DNA of 64,000 nt, from NCBI RefSeq assembly GCF_008297955.1, contig NZ_VTPY01000004.1:551201-615200 (forward strand), in the 5' to 3' direction. Position numbers and translations under genes: made by a program. The notes below the pieces were generated by a model. That model had not been told where the DNA came from. It saw only the letters and a list, made by a program, of their open reading frames with translations, and searched no databases. This DNA comes from Billgrantia pellis. Its GTDB lineage: Bacteria > Pseudomonadota > Gammaproteobacteria > Pseudomonadales > Halomonadaceae. Each line of letters starts with the position of its first letter. The stretch's first letter is position 1. This document shows, piece by piece, positions 55,542 to 64,000 of the stretch.

Positions 55542-56513
55542 ATGCTCGCCATTGCTGTCGAACAGGAGCGCCTGGTCTGGCGCGAATGCCCTACCCCGGA
55601 GGGCCCTTCTGCCGGGGAAGTGCGCCTGCGCGTGGCCTGGACCGGTGTCAATCGCGCCGACCTGATGCAGCGGGAGGGACACTATCCGCCGCCCCCCGGT
55701 GCCAGCGAGATTCTTGGACTCGAAGTCAGCGGCACGGTGATCGAAACAGGCACCGAGGTCGAACACCTGCGGCCCGGCGATAGGGTGTGTGCTCTGCTGT
55801 CGGGCGGCGGTTACGCCGAGGAGGTAATCGTTGATGCGCGTCAGGTAATGCCTCTGCCCGAGGGTTTCGGCCTGCGCGAAGCGGCTGCGCTACCCGAAGT
55901 GTTCGCCACCGCCTGGCTCAACCTGTTCATGGAGGGTCAGCTGGCCCCGGGCGAACGTGTATTGCTGCACGCCGGCGCCAGCGGCGTGGGCACGGCGGCG
56001 ATCCAGCTCTGCCGCGCCTTTTCTCATCCATGTTTCGTCACGGTCGGCAGCGATGCCAAACTTGCCGCTTGCCGCGAGCTGGGAGCCGATGACGGCTTTA
56101 ATCGACACCGGGGTAGCTTCGTCGAGGCGGTCATGGCCTGGGGCGGTGCCGATGTGATTCTCGATCCGGTGGGCGGATCCTATCTCGCCGATAATCAGCG
56201 CGTACTCAATAGCGATGGCCGACTGATCCTGATCGGCCTGATGGGGGGACGCACGGCCGAACTCGACATGGGGCGTATGCTGATGAAGCGCCAGCGCTTG
56301 ATCGGCTCCACCCTGCGCGCCAAGTCACCCGCCGTCAAGGGGGTCATTCTCGACGCCCTGCTGGCGCATGTATGGCCGCGTCTGATCAGCGGCGAGCTCA
56401 AACCGCTTATCGACCGCACCTGGCCGATCGACGAGGCCGAAGCCGCCCATACCCACGTGAAGCAGGATGCCAATATCGGCAAGGTATTGCTTGCGGTTAG
56501 CGGTGAGGGTTGA
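55542..56513 (+). CDS. NAD(P)H quinone oxidoreductase (PIG3/TIGR02824 type)
   Basis: A 323-residue zinc-independent MDR protein: GVNRADLMQREGHYPPPPGAS, HAGASGVGTAAIQLC (NADPH loop), RTAELDMGRMLMKRQRLIGSTLRA. It probably reduces quinones with NADPH. AAGGAG before the ATG; 25 bases after the LOG gene, likely same transcript. Confidence 0.88.
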   Translation: MLAIAVEQERLVWRECPTPEGPSAGEVRLRVAWTGVNRADLMQREGHYPPPPGASEILGLEVSGTVIETGTEVEHLRPGDRVCALLSGGGYAEEVIVDARQVMPLPEGFGLREAAALPEVFATAWLNLFMEGQLAPGERVLLHAGASGVGTAAIQLCRAFSHPCFVTVGSDAKLAACRELGADDGFNRHRGSFVEAVMAWGGADVILDPVGGSYLADNQRVLNSDGRLILIGLMGGRTAELDMGRMLMKRQRLIGSTLRAKSPAVKGVILDALLAHVWPRLISGELKPLIDRTWPIDEAEAAHTHVKQDANIGKVLLAVSGEG

Positions 56514-56536
56514 GGTACGCTCCGATAGCGGGGAAG

Positions 56537-57037
56537 TCACCCACAGCCGGCCAATTGGCGGGTCCGCTGATAAGTGAGCTGCAGCAGGCGGGCGTCCTCG
56601 CCGGCACGGTGGCGATGGATGCCCAGCTCTGTGACCAGCGCTTCGCGGGTTCGGTGCCACATGTCGAGCTGGCGCTCGTCGAGCAAGATGCGTAGCGCCT
56701 CGAGGCGAAAGGCCGGCAGCATGCCAGCATGATGGAACAACAGGGACAGCCAAGTATTGTCATAGCCCCAGCTGTCGCTATAGGCCACACCGACCTCGCT
56801 CAGTTCGTCATTGATCCAGCGTGCCACTTGTGCCACGGGCAATCCCTCGCGCTTGAGCCGTGCGCGAGAGATGCCATGTAGCAGTTCGGCCTTTGGATCC
56901 CAGTGGGTCCACTCCTCGAGCGGCTGGACGAGAAAGGCACAACAACTGCCGTCGGCCCGCGCCAGGCCGATCTCGATAGGGTAGCTACCGCGCCCGAATC
57001 CGGACGCTTCGATATCCAGCAGTGTCGGCAGCGTCAC
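56537..57037 (-). CDS. DnaQ-like 3'-5' exonuclease family protein
   Basis: A 166-residue DEDDh exonuclease core: Asp8 and Glu10 in LLDIEASGFG, a middle Asp in YSDSWGYDNTWLSL, and HRAGEDARLL at the end with His and Asp. Short for RNase T or Exo X; substrate unknown. GTG start, GAGGA about 12 bases upstream. Confidence 0.78.
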   Translation of the reverse strand: MTLPTLLDIEASGFGRGSYPIEIGLARADGSCCAFLVQPLEEWTHWDPKAELLHGISRARLKREGLPVAQVARWINDELSEVGVAYSDSWGYDNTWLSLLFHHAGMLPAFRLEALRILLDERQLDMWHRTREALVTELGIHRHRAGEDARLLQLTYQRTRQLAGCG

Positions 57038-57093
57038 GAATGGGCGGGTCCTCGATGGGGGCCGCAGTCGTTCGCCGCGGCGGAAGCAGGCGT

Positions 57094-57612
57094 TCAGTGT
57101 CGGGTCTGGACGCCGTGCGTGTCCAGTGTCTCGCCGGCGAGCCCGGCATGCCGATCGGCGAGCGCCTGCCAGTGCCTGGCCTGGGCGACATCCACCGGCA
57201 GCCCCAGCTCGCCATCACGGTAGGCCTTGGCCATTCGCGCTGCAGCCAACGGATGGCCGGCCTCGCCGGCACGGGCATACCAGGTCACGGCACGCTCATC
57301 GCGACGTGGGTACTGGGCACAGCCGTGCTCATGGATCAGGCCGGCTTGGTATTGCGCCTTGAGATTGCCGGCCTGGGCGGCCTCCAAGACGTAGCGCGCG
57401 CCGCGCGCCTTGTCCTGAGGACTGACCCCGCGATGGAAGAGCATATGGCCATAGAGCGACAGTGCCGCCGGGTGGCCCGCATCGGCGCAGCGCTGGAAAA
57501 GATGCATGGTCAGACGCTGGGTACGCGGCGAACGCGGCAGCCAGCGCGTATGGAACAATTGTTCAGCAAGACGGTATTCGATCCTGGTGAACAATGACGA
57601 TGCCTGCGACAT
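57094..57612 (-). CDS. Sel1-repeat protein
   Basis: A 172-residue protein with about three Sel1-like repeats (AALSLYGHMLFHRGVSPQDKA, AQYQAGLIHEHG, PLAAARMAKAYRDGELG). Such repeats form protein-binding scaffolds. No signal peptide visible. AAGG nine bases before the ATG at 57612. The 252-base gap to tas holds no gene. Confidence 0.78.
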   Translation of the reverse strand: MSQASSLFTRIEYRLAEQLFHTRWLPRSPRTQRLTMHLFQRCADAGHPAALSLYGHMLFHRGVSPQDKARGARYVLEAAQAGNLKAQYQAGLIHEHGCAQYPRRDERAVTWYARAGEAGHPLAAARMAKAYRDGELGLPVDVAQARHWQALADRHAGLAGETLDTHGVQTRH

Positions 57613-57864
57613 GAGCAAACAACCTTGCGTTCATCTTGCATCCGCATGACGTATCACACTGCCCTGTGTTCGCGCCATGGCCAAACGTGAGCGCCTTCGG
57701 ACTCCGCCGGGGCCGTTCGAGGGTCGCCAGCATACGCCCGCCTCGGGACCGACTCAACCCCTGCGATTTGCTGCCTTGGTAGGGCTCGGCTAGCATGGCT
57801 CTGGATACGCTGATGAAACGACACAGCGGACCTTTCCCCTATCTGACAGGCACCCACAGGAGCG

Positions 57865-58899
57865 ATGATGCAGACGCGACCGCTTGGCAATACCGGCATC
57901 GAAGTCAGCCGCCTGTGCCTAGGCACCATGACCTTCGGCGAGCAGAACAGCGAAGCCGAAGCCCATGAACAGCTCGACCGCGCCGTAGCCTTCGGCATCA
58001 ACTTCATCGACGCCGCCGAGATGTACCCTGTGCCGCCGCGCGCCGACACCCAGGGACGCACCGAAAGCTACATCGGAAGCTGGCTCAAGCGCCGCGACAG
58101 CCGAGACGACGTCATCATCGCGACCAAGGTCACCGGTCCCGGTCTCGAGCATATCCGTGGCGGTCCCCGTCTAGACCGCCAGCAGATACATCAGGCCATC
58201 GACGCCAGCCTGGGCCGGCTCAACACCGACTACGTCGACCTCTATCAATTGCATTGGCCCGAGCGTCATACCAACTATTTCGGCAAGCTGGGCTACGAAC
58301 ACGACGATGAGGAAGAGGCGATCCCGCTGCAGGAAACCCTCGGCGCGCTAAAGGAGCTGGTGGATGCCGGCAAAGTACGCGCCATCGGCCTGTCCAACGA
58401 GACCCCCTGGGGCGTGATGAAGGCGCTGCAACTGGCTGAACGGCTGGATCTGCCACGTGTCGCCTCCATCCAGAATCCCTACAACTTGCTCAACCGCACC
58501 TTCGAGGTTGGCCTGGCAGAAATTGCCCACCGAGAGAATGTCGGCCTGCTGGCCTACTCTCCGCTGGGCTTCGGCGTGCTTTCCGGCAAGTACCTGGATG
58601 GTGCAAGGCCTCCCAAGGCACGCCTGACTCTGTACGAACGCTTCCAGCGTTATACGTCCAATCTGGCGGAGCAGGCCACTCGGGCCTACGTGGAGATCGC
58701 GCATGAACACGATCTGGACCCGGCTCAGATGGCACTCGCTTTCATCAATTCGCGCCGCTTCCTGACCAGCAACATTATCGGGGCCACTACGATGGAGCAG
58801 TTGGAAACCAACCTGGCCAGTGAATCGCTCAAGCTTGATCAGCGCGTACTCGACGCCATCGAGTCGGTGCATCGCCGCATTCCCAACCCCTGTCCCTGA
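57865..58899 (+). CDS. tas: Aldo/keto reductase Tas
   Basis: A 344-residue aldo/keto reductase. GLNTGIEVSRLCLGTMTFGEQNS-like start, FIDAAEMYPVPPRADTQGRTESYIG with catalytic Tyr, IATKVTG, and LHWPERHTNYFG typical of Tas. It uses NADPH; E. coli Tas suppresses tyrosine auxotrophy. An ATG three bases later is equally possible. A hairpin follows. Confidence 0.9.
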   Translation: MMQTRPLGNTGIEVSRLCLGTMTFGEQNSEAEAHEQLDRAVAFGINFIDAAEMYPVPPRADTQGRTESYIGSWLKRRDSRDDVIIATKVTGPGLEHIRGGPRLDRQQIHQAIDASLGRLNTDYVDLYQLHWPERHTNYFGKLGYEHDDEEEAIPLQETLGALKELVDAGKVRAIGLSNETPWGVMKALQLAERLDLPRVASIQNPYNLLNRTFEVGLAEIAHRENVGLLAYSPLGFGVLSGKYLDGARPPKARLTLYERFQRYTSNLAEQATRAYVEIAHEHDLDPAQMALAFINSRRFLTSNIIGATTMEQLETNLASESLKLDQRVLDAIESVHRRIPNPCP

Positions 58900-58916
58900 T
58901 CGACACGGTCATCGCC

Positions 58917-58941
58917 CGGGGCTATTGTCGCCATAGCCCCG
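58917..58941 (+). terminator. Hairpin terminator after tas
   Basis: CGGGGCTAT-TGTCGCC-ATAGCCCCG, a 9-bp perfect stem 18 bases after the tas stop and before yaaA. Confidence 0.65.
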
Positions 58942-59007
58942 TCAGCGCCTCGTGCCTGATATACTCGGGCCGTTCCCGACAGGCCGACCCAGGTATAGGA
59001 GTGTTCC

Positions 59008-59787
59008 ATGCTGAGCGTGATCTCGCCCGCGAAGACGCTGGATTTCGAGACCCCCGCCACGACCGCCATCCATTCGCAGCCCGATTTCCTCGATCGCAGC
59101 CGCGAACTGATCGAGATCCTGCGTGACTACTCTCCGCAGCGGCTCAGCGAACTCATGGGCATCAGCGACAAGTTGGCCGGCCTCAACGCGGCACGCTTTG
59201 CCGAATGGCACACGCCGTTCACACGGCACAATGCCAAGCCAGCGGCCCAGGCGTTCCAGGGCGACGTGTATGTCGGCCTTGAGGCAGATACCTTCGGCGA
59301 TGGCGACAACGACTTCGCTCAGCGGCATCTGCGAATTCTCTCAGGCCTCTACGGCCTGCTTCGGCCTCTCGACCTGATCCAGCCCTACCGTCTGGAGATG
59401 GGCACACGGCTGCCCAATCCCGCCGGCAAGGATCTCTATGCCTATTGGCAGGACACCCTCACCGAGGCGGTCAACCGCACCGTTGCCGACAGCGGCTCCA
59501 AGGTACTGGTGAATCTTGCCTCCAATGAGTATTTCAAGGCCATCGATACCAGGCGGCTCCAGGCCCGCCTCATCACTCCGGTGTTCAGGGACGAGAAAAA
59601 TGGCCAGTACAAGATCATCAGTTTCTACGCCAAGAAGGCGCGCGGACTGATGGCGGCCTGGGCGATCCGTCAACGACTGGATGACCCCGAAGGACTCAAG
59701 GAGTTCGATGTGGCCGGCTATGCCTTCGCTCCGGCCATGTCGGAAGGCGATACCTTCGTATTCACTCGTCGCGAAGACCAGGCGTAG
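59008..59787 (+). CDS. yaaA: Peroxide stress protein YaaA
   Basis: A 259-residue DUF328 protein: [64 protein letters not shown], and CIMK-type [15 protein letters not shown]. It lowers damage by Fe(II)-peroxide chemistry and is OxyR-controlled in E. coli. AGGAG before the ATG. Confidence 0.93.
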   Translation: MLSVISPAKTLDFETPATTAIHSQPDFLDRSRELIEILRDYSPQRLSELMGISDKLAGLNAARFAEWHTPFTRHNAKPAAQAFQGDVYVGLEADTFGDGDNDFAQRHLRILSGLYGLLRPLDLIQPYRLEMGTRLPNPAGKDLYAYWQDTLTEAVNRTVADSGSKVLVNLASNEYFKAIDTRRLQARLITPVFRDEKNGQYKIISFYAKKARGLMAAWAIRQRLDDPEGLKEFDVAGYAFAPAMSEGDTFVFTRREDQA

Positions 59788-59839
59788 GCTCTCTCTCCAA
59801 CACTGCTTACGCTCGTGGCCTTGCCCGTACAGACTTCGT

Positions 59840-60415
59840 TCAGAAGAAGCGCACCGGGCGTGCCGAGCGCGGCTTGAGAAAACGCTTGTGGACCTGGCGG
59901 AATCGCTCGTCATCGCAGCGTTCGAGCCACTCGTAGGCCACCATATCGGCCGTTACCGCCGTCGCCCCAGCGCGCACCATGCGCTCGCGGGCGAACCGGG
60001 CCTCCTCCGCGCGCCGGCTGGCCGACGCCTCGCTCAGCCAATATACCTCGTAGCCTGCCTCCAGCAGCCCCAGACCGGTCTGCATGACACAGATATGCGC
60101 TTCGCTGCCGCACAGCACGATCTGGCGCTTGCCGCTGCCGACCAAGGCGTCGGCGAAGTCGGGCTCGGCATGGGCATTGAAATGCACCTTTCGCCATAGC
60201 CGGTGGCTGGGCAGTGCCTCGAGCAGCCGCGGTTCGCTACCGCCCAGGCCTTCGGGATACTGCTCGGTAAGCCAGACGGGGATGGCCAATGCCTCGGCGA
60301 CTCGGCCCAGCCAGATGGCCTCCTCAACGGCCCGGGAGCCACCCTCGATCACCGGAAGCAGGCCAGCCTGCAGGTCGACGATCAACAGCAGGCTCGTCTC
60401 ACTTTTCAAGCGCAC
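59840..60415 (-). CDS. Isochorismatase-family cysteine hydrolase
   Basis: A 191-residue protein with the isochorismatase fold: LLLIVDLQAGLLPV (Asp), KVHFNA (Lys) and CGSEAHICVMQT with nucleophilic Cys. Substrate unknown; nicotinamidase-like and YcaC-like members are similar. The GTG at 60415 has GGGAGAG eight bases upstream. Confidence 0.82.
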   Translation of the reverse strand: MRLKSETSLLLIVDLQAGLLPVIEGGSRAVEEAIWLGRVAEALAIPVWLTEQYPEGLGGSEPRLLEALPSHRLWRKVHFNAHAEPDFADALVGSGKRQIVLCGSEAHICVMQTGLGLLEAGYEVYWLSEASASRRAEEARFARERMVRAGATAVTADMVAYEWLERCDDERFRQVHKRFLKPRSARPVRFF

Positions 60416-60507
60416 GCTTTCTCTCCCTTGTTGTCTCACCTTTCGCCAGCATAGCCGCTAGAATGGGCTGTCTGAATCCCCTTCCCAATTCCTTTGAGAG
60501 ACTCGCG

Positions 60508-61329
60508 ATGCGCCAACTCTTCGTCATGCTCCTCGTCGGCGTTCTAGGCTTCGGCCTGGCCGCGGATTACGCCGAAGCTCGCCGCCTGGGTGGTGGTGGC
60601 AGCGTAGGAAGCTTTTCCCGCTCCGCCGATCGACCGGCAGCCGCCCCCAGCCAGGCCGCGCCGGCACGCCAGGCCCAGACGAACAAGGCCACGGGCTCAC
60701 GCATGCCGGGCATGCTCGGCGGCATGCTGGCCGGCGGACTGTTGGCGGCGCTGTTTTTCGGTGGCGCCTTCGATGAGCTGCGCCTGATGGATATCCTTTT
60801 AATGGCCGGATTCGGCTTCCTGCTGTTTCGCCTGCTGGCACGGCGCCGTATCGCCCCAGCGCACGGCCCGCAGTCCGCCTACCGGGAGGAAACCCCCGAA
60901 CCCCGGAACTCCCAGCCGTCCTATGCGGGTGCCTTCGGCCAGAGCGGCTTCGGTAGTCTGCCTTCCTGGTTCGATCGCGAGCGATTCCTCCGCGACGCCA
61001 AGGAGCACTTCATGACCCTTCAGCGCGCCTGGGATAACAACGATTTCTCCGGCCTTCAGGAGTACGTCACACCGGCACTCTACAACCTGTTGCGCGACGA
61101 ACGCAGCCGGCAGCCGGCGAACAACCGAACGGATATCGTGCGTCTGTTCGCCGAGCTCGGCGACGTGTGTGAAGTCGGTGATCAGGCCGAGGCCTCGGTG
61201 ATCTTCCATGGCCTGCTCGAAGAGAACGGTGAGCAGACCGAATTCAACGAGACATGGCACCTGATTCGTCAAGTACGCGATGGCGCGCCCTGGTACCTTC
61301 AGGGTATCGAGCAGAACGCCTCCAGCTAA
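60508..61329 (+). CDS. Tim44-like domain membrane protein
   Basis: A 273-residue protein with an N-terminal hydrophobic signal/anchor (1-20), a Gly/Ala-rich low-complexity stretch, two membrane helices (~68-88, 92-110) and a C-terminal Tim44-like domain (FLRDAKEHFMTLQRAWDNNDFSGLQEYVTPALYNLL). The family is membrane-bound and poorly characterised. GAGAG before the ATG. Confidence 0.82.
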   Translation: MRQLFVMLLVGVLGFGLAADYAEARRLGGGGSVGSFSRSADRPAAAPSQAAPARQAQTNKATGSRMPGMLGGMLAGGLLAALFFGGAFDELRLMDILLMAGFGFLLFRLLARRRIAPAHGPQSAYREETPEPRNSQPSYAGAFGQSGFGSLPSWFDRERFLRDAKEHFMTLQRAWDNNDFSGLQEYVTPALYNLLRDERSRQPANNRTDIVRLFAELGDVCEVGDQAEASVIFHGLLEENGEQTEFNETWHLIRQVRDGAPWYLQGIEQNASS

Positions 61330-61347
61330 GGTGGCGAACGGCTCTTG

Positions 61348-61370
61348 GGGCCAGCCGTGCCGGCTGGCCC
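61348..61370. terminator. Bidirectional hairpin between the Tim44-like gene and the chemoreceptor
   Basis: GGGCCAGCCG-TGC-CGGCTGGCCC, a 10-bp stem between two convergent stops (1329 and 1382 of the 60 kb block). No strong T-run. Confidence 0.6.
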
Positions 61371-61381
61371 TCGCAAACGCC

Positions 61382-63307
61382 TCAGGTCGGTTCCATCTTC
61401 ACCTCGCCCAGAGGCATCTCGTATCCCGGCAGGTTCTCACGATGTTCCGGCCCGACCTCTCCGCGTAGCTTGAAGCGCCCCACCATCTCCGCCAGCCGAT
61501 CGGCCTGCTCGCGCAATTGCTCGGCTGCCGTGGTCGACTCTTCCGCCAACGCGGCGTTCTGTTGCGTCATGCGATCCAGCTCCGCTACGGCAAGGTTCAC
61601 CTGTCCGATGCCGTCGCTCTGCTCTCCCGTGGCATGACTGATTTCTCCCAGCATGCAGGCAACCCGATTCACGCCCTTCCTGAGCTCCCGCATGGCACTC
61701 CCCGTTTCGCGCACGAGATGGGTGCCACCCCGCACTTTTTCGCCGGAGGCCTCGATCAGCTGACGAATATCACGCGAAGCGGTCGCACTGCGGGTGGCCA
61801 ATTGCCTCACTTCTCCCGCCACGACGGCAAAGCCCCTGCCGCTCTCTCCGGCCCGAGCGGCTTCGACGGAAGCATTCAAGGCAAGCAAATTGGTCTGGAA
61901 GGCGATGTCATCCATCACCTTGACGATTTCGGCAACGCGTGTGGATGCATTCTGGATTTCGCCCATGGTCGCCACGACATGCTCGACCTTCTCTCCAGTG
62001 CGCTGCGCCAAGTCGGCGGCCGATTGGGAGAGTGAACTTGCTTCGCGCGACGAAGCCGAAGTATTCGCCACCGTGCTATTGATTTCCTCCATGGAGGCGG
62101 AAGTCTGCTGAAGGCTCGATGCCGCCTGGTCGGTGCGCCGCGACATATCATGACCGCCGCTGGCGATCTCCTGGGCAGCCAACCGGACCGCATCGCTACT
62201 GGCCCTGACGAGCGACAGCACATCATGCATCTTGTCGGCGAAGGCGTTGAACTGAATGGCCAGCTCGGTGCTTTCGTCCCTCCCTTCGACCGGCAAGCGA
62301 AGCGTCAAATCACCTTCGCCTTCGGCAACCTCTCTCATGGCGTGCGCCGTACGTCGGATCGGCCGGAACAAAGTGCGCAGAAGCACGGCAATTACCGCCA
62401 GGCTTGCCAGCAGTATCACAGCCACGGTCAGCACGACCAGCAGGACCGCCCGGTTAAGATCGGCGAATAGCTCATTGCGCGGGATCTGGGCAAACGCCAC
62501 CCATTCGGTCCCCGGCACATCAATGGCGGCCACCAGTTGCTCAGCCCCCTGTGCATCCTCCGCCACCCCGTACCGGTAGCCTTGCGCATCCAGCAACGTG
62601 GCGGAAATCGTATCCCATCCTGGCAGGGCATCGATCGGCTCCCCAACCCTTTCCACCCCTTCCGGATGGATGCTGATGGTACCGTCCCGATTGGCCAGAA
62701 GCACGCTACCGCTCTGTCCCAGGCGATAGTTGCGAATCGTCTCGGCCATGGCATCCAAGGAGTATCCCACACCGGCCACACCCACCCGTTCTCCGTCTGC
62801 CTCGACGACATGGTTGACGAAGACTTGAACCTGGCCGCCTTCGTCATCGACGTTCATTTGGTAGGTATTCCCGCCGTCCTCGTCGACCAAATCGTAGAAC
62901 CAGCGATCATTTTCTCGGCTGAGCGTTCGCTCGATACCCTCTTGGGTATAATACTTGCCACTTCGCGCCGACACGTAGAAGACGATGCTGGCACCGGTGC
63001 GCCGCTTTATGTCCTGAAAGTAGGCGATTGCCCGTTCGGCGCCTCGTCGGGACTCCCCCGCTGCCATCCATTCCTGCAGATAGGGATTGTTCGCCAGCCC
63101 CTGCGCTGTGGTTATCGGCCCGGTCAGCGTCGCCTCGATATCGTTGCGAATGCTCTCCAGCGTGGCGGGTAATTCCACCGCCGTGACGCGCTCGGTGACC
63201 AAATCCCCGAACAGGCGATACTGTACGGCTGTGGCACCGCCCACGATGAACAGCATACAGAGGCTGATACAGAGCATCAGCCTCTGGGCTATGGTGAGTT
63301 TATTCAT
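61382..63307 (-). CDS. Methyl-accepting chemotaxis protein with dCache-like sensor
   Basis: A 641-residue chemoreceptor: membrane helix ~9-29, periplasmic Cache-type sensor (~35-285), second helix ~287-311, HAMP (~312-365), and signalling domain with the hairpin tip EIVKVMDDIAFQTNLLALNASVEAARAGESGRGFAVVAGEVR. No CheR pentapeptide at the C-terminus. Ligand unknown. Confidence 0.92.
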   Translation of the reverse strand: MNKLTIAQRLMLCISLCMLFIVGGATAVQYRLFGDLVTERVTAVELPATLESIRNDIEATLTGPITTAQGLANNPYLQEWMAAGESRRGAERAIAYFQDIKRRTGASIVFYVSARSGKYYTQEGIERTLSRENDRWFYDLVDEDGGNTYQMNVDDEGGQVQVFVNHVVEADGERVGVAGVGYSLDAMAETIRNYRLGQSGSVLLANRDGTISIHPEGVERVGEPIDALPGWDTISATLLDAQGYRYGVAEDAQGAEQLVAAIDVPGTEWVAFAQIPRNELFADLNRAVLLVVLTVAVILLASLAVIAVLLRTLFRPIRRTAHAMREVAEGEGDLTLRLPVEGRDESTELAIQFNAFADKMHDVLSLVRASSDAVRLAAQEIASGGHDMSRRTDQAASSLQQTSASMEEINSTVANTSASSREASSLSQSAADLAQRTGEKVEHVVATMGEIQNASTRVAEIVKVMDDIAFQTNLLALNASVEAARAGESGRGFAVVAGEVRQLATRSATASRDIRQLIEASGEKVRGGTHLVRETGSAMRELRKGVNRVACMLGEISHATGEQSDGIGQVNLAVAELDRMTQQNAALAEESTTAAEQLREQADRLAEMVGRFKLRGEVGPEHRENLPGYEMPLGEVKMEPT

Positions 63308-63449
63308 TCTTTTCCCCTTCGCTGCGGCGTATCGTCAGGGGATACGCTCCAATTTGACCAGCTGGTCAATATCGCTATCGGCGACTCGGGGAAAAACTGA
63401 AGGGCTGAAGGGGCGGGCCTCGTCTGGCAACCCTGAACGCAGCAGGAGC

Positions 63450-63638
63450 TCAATTCTCTTCCGCGTCCTCTTCGATCTCTTCGCTAACTTCTTCCAAGCG
63501 CTTCTCCACATCCTCCATGGCGTTGTCGATGTTGCGGTCTGTCTTGTCGCCGGGCCCCGTATTATCGCATCCCACCATCATTCCCATGCCAAACACAGCA
63601 AGCATGCACGCGATGGTCCATCGTCTCAACGTTCTCAT
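63450..63638 (-). CDS. Small acidic lipoprotein
   Basis: A 62-residue protein with a lipoprotein signal ending MVGC (lipobox, Cys24) and a mature part of about 38 residues dominated by Glu and Asp (VEKRLEEVSEEIEEDAEEN), likely helical. No family recognised. Probably anchored to the membrane face of the periplasm. Confidence 0.7.
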   Translation of the reverse strand: MRTLRRWTIACMLAVFGMGMMVGCDNTGPGDKTDRNIDNAMEDVEKRLEEVSEEIEEDAEEN

Positions 63639-63873
63639 TCGCTCCGCTCCATGGCCTTTAATGTCATTACATTACTCGTGGCGCCGTCCTTAGTGCCACT
63701 CGATCCTGTATGAAGCTGTACGCTGTGTAAACACAATAAGGTTCCGTCTTGGTAACGGTATTTGGCTGGGATAAAAGAAACCCCCGAGCGCTTTCGCATC
63801 CGGAGGTTCGGGAGAGATGCCTAACGCTCCGGGCGGCGCTCCGCTACGCTACGTGGGAGGCCCCCAAACGACA

Positions 63874-63901
63874 AAACCCAGCCTCTCTCGAAGCTGGGTT
63901 T
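63874..63901 (-). terminator. Terminator downstream of 5S rRNA
   Basis: AAACCCAGC / GCTGGGTTT, a 9-bp stem with a 10-base loop, followed on the minus strand by TGTCG. It lies 10 bases after the 5S end. Further downstream (63778-63811) a second GC-rich imperfect hairpin occurs. The rest of the 273-base gap is AT-richer and empty. Confidence 0.75.
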
Positions 63902-63911
63902 CTGAAGAGAT

Positions 63912-64000
63912 GCCTGACGATGACCTACTCTCGCATGGGGAAGCCCCACACTACCATCGGCGCTGAGCGGTTTCACTGCTGAGTTCGGCATGGGGTCAGG
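63912..64000 (-). rRNA. rrf: 5S ribosomal RNA, 3' part (window-truncated)
   Basis: The minus strand reads GGCATGCCGAACTCAG, then GAAACCGCTCAGCGCCGATGG and ends with GAGAGTAGGTCATCGTCAGGC, the 3' two-thirds of a 5S rRNA. The 5' end lies beyond the window, so an rRNA operon continues to the right. Confidence 0.93.

Noticed and set aside
63774..63870. Possible tRNA or small RNA near the 5S gene
   Set aside because: The segment shows GC-rich imperfect hairpins but no tRNA arms, anticodon loop or CCA end.

Overview
The window is a 64 kb stretch of a GC-rich gammaproteobacterial chromosome, most likely from Halomonas or a close relative (Halomonadaceae). The inference rests on gene order and content: ffh, rpsP-rimM-trmD-rplS, xerD-dsbC-hom-thrC-recJ, rpoH-ftsX-ftsE-ftsY-rsmD, prfB-lysS, minC-minD-minE and a phaB-type acetoacetyl-CoA reductase, in Pseudomonas-like arrangements with about 65% G+C and very dense packing. 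No insertion sequence, prophage or CRISPR array is visible. No gene-free gap exceeds about 300 bases, and the larger gaps are described as features.

Layout. 1-112: tail of argB. 0.1-9.6 kb: slmA, rpoH, the ftsYEX operon, rsmD, zapB, a bolA-holD-rimI chain with overlapping ends, an MFS exporter and a small conserved acidic protein. 9.8-12.6 kb: lysS and prfB, the latter with the classical programmed +1 frameshift. 12.8-18.7 kb: a fadL-type porin with a mosaic, AT-richer core, a merR-copA metal operon ending in a 24-residue membrane peptide, a VOC protein and a YitT protein. 18.8-29.2 kb: one long minus-strand block for translation, threonine synthesis, disulfide isomerisation and recombination. 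29.4-40.3 kb: ypjD, a CorB/CorC-like protein, a tetR-plsC pair, a degenerate SRAP-family protein coupled to a pitrilysin-like protease, sbcB and minCDE. 40.5-44.4 kb: a large DUF349 protein, phaB and tRNA-fMet.

44.5-49.4 kb is the most accessory-looking segment. It holds a lower-GC OafA-type acyltransferase next to the initiator tRNA, then an operon of a von Willebrand A protein, a protein kinase and a PP2C phosphatase. This matches the TerY-P triad, a predicted phosphorylation switch whose biology is largely undetermined. From 49.5 kb to the end come cnoX, patB, several small conserved genes, ybaK, a DUF501 pair, a LOG protein, a quinone oxidoreductase, tas, yaaA, a chemoreceptor, a small lipoprotein and the 3' part of a 5S rRNA gene.

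Many genes are joined by 4-base stop/start overlaps (ftsY-ftsE-ftsX, bolA-holD, merR-copA-microprotein, minD-minE, tetR-plsC, SRAP-protease, thioesterase-ybaK), so translational coupling is a strong theme. The best targets for follow-up are the TerY-P triad, the SRAP homologue that has lost every known catalytic residue, the copA-linked microprotein, the (TTCGGG)16 tract inside ftsY, the mosaic fadL and the nested inverted repeat between thrC and recJ.
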